Of a stretch of 64,000 bases of DNA, positions 49,501 to 60,020 are shown piece by piece. The notes beneath the pieces were generated by a model, which saw only the letters and a program-made list of their open reading frames with translations, did not search any database and had not been told where the DNA came from. This DNA comes from Chara braunii (lineage: Eukaryota; Streptophyta; Charophyceae; Charales; Characeae). The stretch's first letter is position 1, and each line of letters begins with the position of its first letter. Location: the NCBI GenBank assembly GCA_003427395.1, contig BFEA01000097.1, forward strand, positions 1,886,276 to 1,950,275. Reading direction: 5' to 3'. The translations under genes were made by a program, and so were the position numbers.

Positions 49501-50506
49501 TGGGTTGACCTCTGCTCCTGATGAAGTCAATAATTTTCTTGCTTGTCCCCTGCTCCTACTCCCTGATCTCTTTCCCCCTTATCCTCTTTGCTCTTCTTGC
49601 GGTACTTGGCTGGCCCATCCGACCTATGCTGCCACAGTCTGCAGATTTGCAAAGCAAATGCTCATCCGATTTGGCTTCTGCTGCTCTTTTTGCAGACCCT
49701 TATTTCATCCTCTGTCCCTTCCCCTGTTACCTTCGATGTCCTGGCTGCCTCTTCCCGTGTCCTGTACTCACACTTACGCATACATTTCAGAGCAAGGTCT
49801 CATAAATATGTGGGCACTTTTTTTAGGTTCACATGCATGGGGAGGTCTTGGCCCTGCATGCTTGTTTATCCCTTATTCTAACATCTCTTTCTCCGTTTCT
49901 CTCCTCCACCGTGTCCCTTGCCAGTCCAGCCTGCCTACCACTTCCTTGTTTTCCTTTTTCTCTTCGGGTTCTTTGGACTGCTTTCCTTATACCGAAGGGA
50001 TGAAGGAATTAACCTAATGAAATGATGATTACAAACATGTGGTGTCCGTTGTGATCGTCAATGGCAACATACGTAGAGGAAAACATCGGAGTCAGCCAAC
50101 CAGAGTGGTGATATTATGGCCATTGCTTCCGGTGCATGTGGATGGTGTTGTCCAGAATGTATGCATGAGCTGGTTGGTGTTTGCTGACACGTTCTCGTTA
50201 TCGTTGATAAGACAAGTGATTGAGTGGGCCTTTCAGATGAGCAAATGTTGGTTGGAGTTGGAGATATCGGATATGGTACAGTGCGGTCATTGATGGAGTT
50301 GTCACCGTTGAGGAGAGCATTGGGTGACAAATGCGATGAGAAAGGATGAAAGCTGAGGTTATTACCTGATCGAGTGGTTCCGTTGCTGATGTTAAAGGGT
50401 TGTGGGATGTGTTCTGTTTGCAACTTCGCATCCTATTCATGGTTGGGCTCTGCAGTGCTTTCTTGATCTTGAGTCCTGTTTGAATCCGTTGGTGAAGTTG
50501 TTTCTC

Positions 50507-50543
<37 letters not shown>

Positions 50544-53500
50544 NTTTTTTTTCAAGATGTGTTCTTGGGTCAGTGAAGCCGTGCAGCTGTGATTGACCTT
50601 ATTTCTCTTTGAATGACTTGTGCACAGCTTCTAATGAATCTCTGACTTGTGTAGAACATTACATTTGTAATCGTTAAGTTAGGGAGGGGTTACAATCCTT
50701 GGTGTCTATGGTGGTCATGTTTCGTGGAGGCAACGAGTGATGTCGGGCAGCAGTGATGGCCCAATGAATGTGCTAAAGAGCCCCGGAGTCCTTACTGCTA
50801 TTTCATGAAAGGATATTCAATTCTCAAATGAAAAGTTTGTTCTTTGAAGTTTGAATCTTGTTGCCGGTCTCTGTTCAGAACATTGAAGTTTTTTGCAAAA
50901 ACAGTTTCGCCTGTTTGAGATTTCGGTGACACGTGGTCCCTTCGATGTTGTGTGGGGGGCCGGGGGCTGTTTTCTGTCTTGTTCGATCCTTTTCTGAAGG
51001 AATGAATGTGCTTGGACAATCTTTGGGAAAGAATGGCAAATCTCAGAAATGCATGGAGTTTGTTTGAATATGGGTGAAAGGGATGTTAGCGAGGGAGTGA
51101 TGTGAAGTGTGTTTTCCTTTCTCAGGAAGCTTCTGTGCCCGTGCAAATGCTAGGGAAAAACAAATTCCTTAGTTTTGAGTCTGTTGCTTGTCAAACAGAA
51201 GCGTATAATTCAGAGTGGAATGGTGAATCGTTTTATGTTTTGCCAGAGCTGTGTTGAGAATCGCTGAACAGCTCTGCAGCCTTCTAGCGGTGGTAACATC
51301 CAAGATGGATTACTCGAGTACGAAGATGGGTTCATTATGTTTTTGTTTTTAATAAAACAACATTCAAACTCGATCACTCGATCACGAACCTGGATTCTAC
51401 AACTTTTGCCCCTTGTTTCTTCTCCTCCCGTGCAGTTTATAGAGATCGTTTTGTGAGGATACTCCAAATGAGGGTCGCCCTGGAGGACTCCTCGTGATTG
51501 TAATGCAATTCCAAGGTGTATGTGTAGGTTGTATGATGGGTTCATCTGCCCGGGTTTCTAACCTGGTGTCTTTCAATCGCGAAAGCAACGGCCTTGGCAT
51601 CTATCTATTTGTAAGGGAAAATGCATGTTATGATCTTTTATACCAGCAGACTATCTGCTTATGGTGCAGTATGCTGTGTCCTCTTTGCTTCTGTTTGGTA
51701 TGTAGTGAGAACACATGACCCCTGCTTTTGTTTGGTTGTTGTAGGAAAATGTTGAAGTGGTGAAACAGGGCACTGGAATCCACTGTGACTAACACGTATT
51801 GGCTGTTTTTTATTCCGCTAAATGTTCGGCAGGAAAGACCCGACGCTGGTTTACGAGACATCAGGTGCACAACCTACCCATCCTGGGACTTCTTCTGCCC
51901 TTGTGTCTCCCCTTCGTACATCTCGTTCTTTGCAGCTGGATCCTTCTGTACCACAGCAGTCCTCCGTTCCTGGTCCCTCTACCCCTCAATCTGCTTCGCC
52001 AGCTACTCCAAACCCCTCTGGTTCACCACCCAGCAATCCAACTGCTTCGCCGCCCGCTGACGCCGCTGCTGTCCAGCCTCCAGCAAATCCATCTCCACCC
52101 AGCAATCCATCTGGCTTGACACCCAGTGCTAGCACTAGTCCCCAACCTCCCGCAAATCCATCTCCAACTGCACCTGTGGATCCCTCTGCTCCACCGACGG
52201 GAACTCAAGCACCAGCAAATCCGTCTGGTTTGCCAGCTGGTACTCCATTCACTCCTGGACAGTCGATGAATCCAGTGGGTCCTCCTTCGCAACCTGGGAA
52301 TCCATCGATTCCCCTACCTTCGCCTCCTGGGAATCCATCTGGTCCTCCCCCCCAGCCTTCTGGGAATCCAGCTGGCTCATCCCCAGGCCCATTGAGTCCA
52401 GAATCGAATACCGCAGCGTCCAATCCTTGGAGCCTACCAATAAGTCCTCCCACTGGTGCATCCGATCCAGGTGCCAGGCCTGCTGCCTCCCAGCCTCCAG
52501 TCCCCAGCATTCCACAGCCGAACCCTGAGAACCCTAACCAGCCGCCAGAACAGTCAGCCCCACAGCCAGGTCCAGGGGCTGCTGCCTCGCAGCCTCCGGC
52601 GGCCAGTGTTCCAAATCCGAATCCTCAGGTTCCTAACCAGCCACCACAAGAGTCAGCTCCATCAGGAAACCCAGGAGAACAATCTGGGCATTCTTTGCCA
52701 GCACCGGCGTCTGTTGGCACAACAACAATAAGTGGGCCCCCTCCCACAGGAGGTGAGCAGCCTACAGCAGGCACTACAACCGAGGCTCCTCAGGGCTCAC
52801 AGCCTGGGCAAGGCAGTAGCCCGCCTCAGCAGGCATCACAGCCTCAGGAGTCGATAAGTACATCTGCCCCTCAGCAGCCTTCCCAACCTCAGGGGCCAAT
52901 AAGCACTCCGCCTGAGCAGCCATCTCAGGCTCAGGGGTCAATAACTACCCCCCCTCAGCAGCCATCTGAGCCTCAGGGGTCCGGCAGTAATCCTAGCTCC
53001 CTGGTGTTGCCAGGGCACGAAGCTCGTGCTTTGCAGCCATCGCAGCCACAATCGTGGGAGCCCCAGGGATCAGCAAATCTGCAAGCCCAAAACAACCCTC
53101 CCCCCCTGCCGTCGCAGTCGCCACCATACAATCCTCCCCAGCCATCACAGCCGCAACCAGCGACTCCTCCCCAAACTCAGGGATCATCAAATCCTCAACC
53201 ACAAAATCCTGCCCAGCCATCGCAGACGCAACCGCAAAATCCTTCCCAGCCATCACAACCAGGACCTCAGAATCCTCCCCAACCACAGGGACCTGTCCAG
53301 CCATCATCGCAGCCGCAACCGAATAATTTTCCACAGCCATCGCAACCAGAACCTCAGAATCCTCCCCAACCTCAGGTATCAGGAAATCCTCTATCCGCAA
53401 GCCAAGGCACTCCCCCTTACCAACCATCACAGCCTCAACCAGGCAATCCAACACAGCCATCAGAGCCCCCACCATATAATCCTTCCCAGTCATCGCAGCC

Positions 53501-56500
53501 GCAGCCGCAGCCGCAACCGCAACCACAACCGCAACCGCAACCGCAACCGCAACAGCAACCGCAACCACAACCGCAACCGCAGAATCCTCAGGGATCAGCA
53601 AATCTTCCATCCCCTAGTCAAGGCACTCCGTGGCAGCCACAACCTGAAAATCCTCCCCCGCAGCAGCAACCAGTAAATCCTCCCCCCCAGCCATCGCAGC
53701 AGCAACCAGTAAATCCTCCCCCCCAGCCATCGCAGCAGCAACCGTCTAATCCTCCCCCCCAGCCATCACAGCAGGCACCGTATAATCCTCCCCCCCAGCC
53801 ATCACAGCAGCCACCGTATAATCCTCCCCCCCAGCCATCGCAGCCGCCACCGTATAATCCTCCCCCACAGCCATCGCAGCCGCAACCATTTGATCCTCCC
53901 CCCCAGCCATCGCAGCCGGCACCATATAATCCTCCCCCCCCGCCATCGCAGCTGCAACCGGAGAATCCTCCCCAACCTGAGGGATCAGCAAATCCTCCAC
54001 CATCTTACCCTCAAGGGTTAGTAAGTACTGCTAGCACTCCAGTATCACAGCTGCCACCAGGGAATCCTTCCCAGCCATCGCAGCCGCAACCTGAAAATCC
54101 TTCCCCGGAATCGCAGCCGCAACCACAACCAGAAAATCCTCCCCAACCATCGCAGCCGCAACTGCCACCAGAAAATCCTCCCCAACCATCGCAGCCACAA
54201 CCGCAACCAGAAAATCCTCCCCAGCCATCGCAGCCGCAACCAGAGACTCCTCCCCAACCCCAGCCACCGGCAAATCCTCCTCCTTCAGCAGGCCAAAACG
54301 ACCCTACCTCCCAGGCATCTGTTCCTCTTCCCCAAACATCTCAACCTCCTAGTCAAAACGTCCCTCCTGAATCTCAGTTGTCTCAACCTCAGGGACCATC
54401 CAATCCTCCTCCCAGCTCTGGAGAATCTCCCTTGTCAGTGCCACCTCTGCCTCCTGCACCTGATGCTCAGCAGCCTGCCTCGTCAGTCTCACCTCTGCCT
54501 CCTGCATCTGATGCCCAGCAGCCTGCCTCGTCAGTCTCACCTCTGCCTCCTGCATCTGATGCCCAGCAGCCTGCCTCGTCAGTCTCACCTCTGCCTCCTA
54601 CATCTGATGCCCAGCAGCCTAACCCTCAATCTGAAAACCCAGTCCCATCGTCAATACCTCCACAAACACCACCGCCACCTTCTGTATCTGAGTCTAGTGG
54701 GAGTGTGTCTTCTTCATCCCAGCCTCCCCCAGTTTCATCTGCTGAGTCATCTCAATCACCACTGTCAAATGTCGGCTTGCAACCTTCCTCACCTAACACT
54801 GCCCCGTCTTTCTCATCAGCAGCACCTAGTGAGCCCCCACTTAATACTGGTAATCCAAGTAACGACTCAAGCGGAGCAATTGGCAGCCAAGCTTCACCAC
54901 CACCTGTATCGCCGAGCGAAGGAGGATCTGGTAGCCAAGTTCCATCACCTCCTGTGACGTCGAGCGAAGGAGCTGGGCCCCAAGTCCCGTCACCACTCGG
55001 ATGCCCAGCAGAGTGCCAGGATGGCAGAGTGCGAGTGAATGGTACCTGCGACTGTAAATTTGCCATAACAGCTACCATCAGACTTGTGAACTACACTTAT
55101 GACGACTTCAACTCTTCAGAGCAAATGAGGACGGTAAGCACTCGTATTCATCTCCAAGGGTCTACCATTATGTGGCCTCTTGGGCTCCCCGACTGCTGTT
55201 CCAGTAAGGCAATCCAGCTAGTTGCTCTTTCTGTCTCTCGCTGTCTCTCCTTCTGTGGCTAAGGAAGCTGTTCTCTCTCTGTCTCTGTGGTCGAGGAAGC
55301 TGTCCTCTGTGCTAACATATTCAAAAGTGTCGTTTACTCTTCAGGCAGCTGCTTTTTGGGGTGCGTGCTCAGAAGAACATTGTGTTCTATAGGAACCGCG
55401 AGCGTCTGTTTGCCAGACCTAAAACATTGGACTCTCTCTCTCTCTGTTTAGATGTTTTCGAACAAGGATATTTCAGCAGATATTGTTTTTTTTTTGGCCG
55501 GCCATTTCTTACCCCCTCGAGACGAGATTTGTAGCATCAAGTGCTTAGTGGGCACTGGTGTGGAACTGTGTAGAGGAACATAGCTGTGGTAGTGTGGCTG
55601 CACTTGGTCCTTCACACTTCCTCTGAAAAGATGTGGTCATATGGACTGAAGGCAGGGAGAGAAGAGCGAGAAGAAGAATAATAGTGATAATAAGAAGAAG
55701 ACGAAGAACCAAAAGAGGAAAAGAAGGAAAAAGAAGAAATGGTGAGTGCTGGCATAGTTGGCAAGAGCAACGATGGTAATTGTTGTGAGGAACCTGTTGC
55801 CTGATCTGCTCGCAGGAGGTGAAAGATCATATTGCTGCCGGCTTATCTGTGGCAAGCACACAAATACAGTTTGTCAACTGGACAGAAGGCAGCGTCATTT
55901 TAACATTCTATGTCCTCCCTCCGGCAAACAAGGGTGCTCTAAACGCCTCACAGGAGTCTAGCATTCGCCAAGTGATCGGTGACCCAACTGGAAACAATCT
56001 GACTACTTTGGACCTTGGAACCGTCGAGACTCGAGACGTAATTGCTTCACCAAGTGTTCTTGATGGTGAGTGTTTGTCAGAAGTTTTGTGAGCCTAAGTT
56101 TCAGTTTGTAACGTCTCACAAGCTCAGGCATGCAGCAAGATTTTGTGTTTCATGTTACGTGTTATATGTCATATGTTATATGCTATATGGTATATGTTAT
56201 ATGGTTATTATATACACAACATAGCGCTCCGTGCCCAATTCTTGCTTTTCGTGCTGTTTTGGCCTTTGGATTCTGTAGCGGGCGGCAGCGATCGCTCTAG
56301 AGATCGATTTCTAACGAATTGAAGCACACTTAGAATGTTGACACGTAATCCTTTTCTGCTTCTCCTTACTTCGTGGGGATCCGACAGCCGCGGTTTAGTC
56401 TTGCTATCGAACGGGTTCACCTTGATAGCAGGATTACGGTGTCGGAGCTTTGTGCAGGGCCGAATCGGGCACCCGCTTTGACATCATCCAACATCCTGGA

Positions 56501-59500
56501 AAGAAATAAGAAAAGAAGAGTGGAGCAGCAAAAAAGGGCCTCCCTCTGCCGCTCACCAAACGTGCAACATGGGAATGAATTTTCAGGTAGAACATGGAAG
56601 GATGCGCCGCACAATGCAAAACCCGTGGCATTTTCAACTACTCCTTTGCGGCTCCCCTGTCTTCTGAGTCGTATTATACACTTCTTGTAGTCTTCTTGTG
56701 GTCGTATGTCCTGTTTCCTCGTGTCAGAGCTTTGTGGCAGAGTGGCAAGGAGGCCACGGGTGAAAATAAAATGGGTCGGGAAAAAAAAAAAAAGAAGTGC
56801 CGGCCTGCTTTTGTTTGTGCAGAACGGAAACCTCTACACATCAGCGAGCACTGCCAACCATCTGCACCACTGACCCTACCACACTTGGCATACCCATGAA
56901 CTGTTGAGACATAGGTCACAGTTTGAACCACTAAAATGAACTTCTGAGACCTTAGTCCAGAATTACCTGGGGCCAGCGTTCTTTTTTAGACCTCTGCAAG
57001 CATAACAGGTGAGAAACGGTCCAAATTAAAAACCCGGCGGCGGCAACGGCCTCCAGCACACGCATGCACAAACAAACCTCCACCACATCGGCGATGTCCC
57101 CGACACACACGCACAGAAGGTCCGCACCCCTCTCACACATCCACGAGCACACCAACCCACAAGAGTACCCAACACCCACCCGCACGTATGCGCGAACCCC
57201 GCCGCCCATCCCCGAACGCGCACGCATGAGTCGGTTAAAGTCCGACGAAACAGTCTGGCACAGTCATGCGTTTTTGGAGTGTATAGCGAATATGACAACA
57301 CATGCACATACACACACGCCAACACACAAAACACAACGCACAGTGAGGTACAGAGTAAGTTACACACACACACACACACACACACACAGAGAGAGAGAGN
57401 NNNNNNNNNNNNNNNNNNNNNNNNNNNNNNNNNNNNNNNNNNNGGGGGGGGGGGGGGGGGGGAATGGCAGTTCCGAAGTTCCAGTTTTTATATTCCTATT
57501 TCTCCACATGAAATTAGCAACGTCCTATGGCACATCTGTCCAGCCGGTTGTGTTTTTCAATATTCTTTTCAAAAGATCACGAGCAATTTTATGGATCTTA
57601 TGATTCTTATTCTTTTCATATTTTTTTGTGCAAATAATGTGAGTGCAGAAAAGCAGCGAAGTTCCTGCATTCAGAATTTTCCTTTTCCCCAAAAGATCGT
57701 TTGCGAGGGGTCTTACTTTTTTCAGAAAGTTTTGTGCAAATAAACCGTGCACAAAAAATATTGAAGTTCGTGCGTTCACATTTTTGCACACACGCATCAT
57801 CCCTTGCTGCCACCAGGCCGATTGTCGACTCGATAGAAAAGACTCCAAAAACACCGTTGTGGGAGAGGACAAAAGAAGGATAGGTTCCTGTTCTAGCCAA
57901 CGACCCCCATCTGCCACCAGGCCTAGGATGTTCCATTCAACCTCTTGGAACGGGAATGCGGTGTTCAGCAGATCAGCAGATGTTCGTGTGCTCGCTCTGC
58001 TCCGCCCCGCTGCTACTCCGTCTCCCCATGGTCACACAGTCATCAATACTCCTTTTTCCCTGTGGGTGAAGCTGTGCTGGCCCTTGCTTTTCATGTCCAA
58101 CCCTTTGGATCAGAAGCGGGCAGCTGGGATCGCAGATGTTAAGTCTGCGGCGATCTGGACGACAGAGGTTTTCCTTGCTATTGGTCAGTTGCGTCAGTGT
58201 TGGGTTCAGTGGCGACATTTTTCAATCCTTGGTTGCTGTTACAGAAAAAGGTGTCAGGAAATCCGGTTACGAATTTCCTGTTCATTCTGCACATTGACTG
58301 GCTACTGCTTTACCAACCCCTCGATCAATTATGACCCCCCCAATTACGCGGGCAAAGCTGCGCGGGCTAATCTTGTGGGTGTGCACTAAGATTGTCACAT
58401 CAAGAAAAACGAGTTGTGCTTTCATTGCACGAACGCGGCTCCAGCAGGGCCTGGGCTTCCGTGTCTGCTGATCATTCTCTCTGGCACCTTACTAAATGCT
58501 GTTTTTTTGGAGCCACTCACTTCATGCCTAACACCACTGCCACTGTGTTTTTGGTTTCTTTCATCGGTGGGTTCACCAATGACCTGTTTGCAGCGGGCTC
58601 GCTGTGCAATCAATGGGAAACTTCACTTTAGGCGAACCTCCCTGCAGTACACTTGAAGTGTGATGCGGTACAGTGGTTGTTTAATAGTGTCATAATATTT
58701 AGTATTCCGTGTAAAAACGGAGAGCACCTATGCTCGTCAATTCGAAAACGATTGGAGGACCTGCTTGCATTTCTTCTGTGTGATGGAGAAGGGACTACTT
58801 GCATTTCTTCTGCATGTAGCAGGCGGTCATGGTGCTGCCCGCAGTCACCAAATACAGTCATGGCCTGTTTGCAGCGGGCTCTCTGCGCAATCAATGGGAA
58901 ACTTGGCTTTAGGTGAAACATCGCGGCAGTACACTTCACTTGTTGTTTAATGCAGTACACTTGTGGTTTAGTAGTGTCGTAATATTTAGTGTTCCGTGGA
59001 AAACGCAGAGCACCCATGCTCGTCAATTACGAAACCATTGGAGGACTGGCTTGCCTTTCTGCTGTGTGTATGAGGTGGTGGGGTTGTCTGCTGTCCCCAA
59101 ACACACTCTTAAGTCGTGGTCTGCTGCATACATCCTACCTGAGGGATGCTGAGTGTGCATCATGTGACTGCCCTTTAACTCTTTGGTCTCATAGAGTTAA
59201 GACAAGCTGCTAATGCCATGGGGAATTCATTAGTTCCCCCTGACAATCCACCACCAACCTATACGAGAATTCTTTCACTAGTATGGCTTACTGCATTAAC
59301 TCACCAGTACATGGCCCCAGGGAACTGGAGAACTTGTTTTGAGCCTCTGCTAAAATTTAGGAGGCGCCGTAGATAAAATGAATCGGTGGCGGGCGGCGTC
59401 CGAAAGGTTTAATCATGTACTGGTGCTTTAAGCATGGTAGTTAGTTCGATGAATGATGGGATCAAAGGGAACTACACATCCCACTGGCAAAGTTCAACAC

Positions 59501-59922
59501 ACTGGAATTCGCAGTCAGAACGAACGGACAAGAACTGATGATGCCTCTTATTGGGAAAGCACTCTTTTTAGCTATGGGCTGACTCAAGAGTTTGGATTTG
59601 CAATGCTTGTAATGGTTCCTTGCAGAGACGACGGGGGATCTTATACCGAATCCAAGTGGAATGCGAAAGCGGAAGTCATCTGAGAATAAAAGTTGGTGGA
59701 CTGGGCTTCGAATAGCTTTAGTTGCAATTGGCCTTGGGATCATAGTTGCAGTACTGTTTGTCGTTATTGCATTCTTGGTGTTACGGAAAGTGAATCGCCC
59801 TCGCTCAGATGGTCCTACCGTCAAAAAGTCAAGTAAGTTCCACTCGACCCTCTGGCATGGCTACAACCACTGTTTCTCTATTCTTTGCCCATTGGGAGTG
59901 ACACTCGTGGGGAAGCACATTG

Positions 59923-60020
<98 letters not shown>

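Noticed and set aside
52993-53610. 205-codon minus-strand Ala/Val-rich frame
   Set aside because: Antisense of the CAG/CCA-rich repeat. No independent support.
53026-53676. 216-codon alternative + frame within exon 12
   Set aside because: Shadow of the Pro/Gln repeat coding frame.
57643-58389. 248-codon frame in intron 13
   Set aside because: No recognisable domain, mixed composition, no fitting splice sites. A chance ORF.
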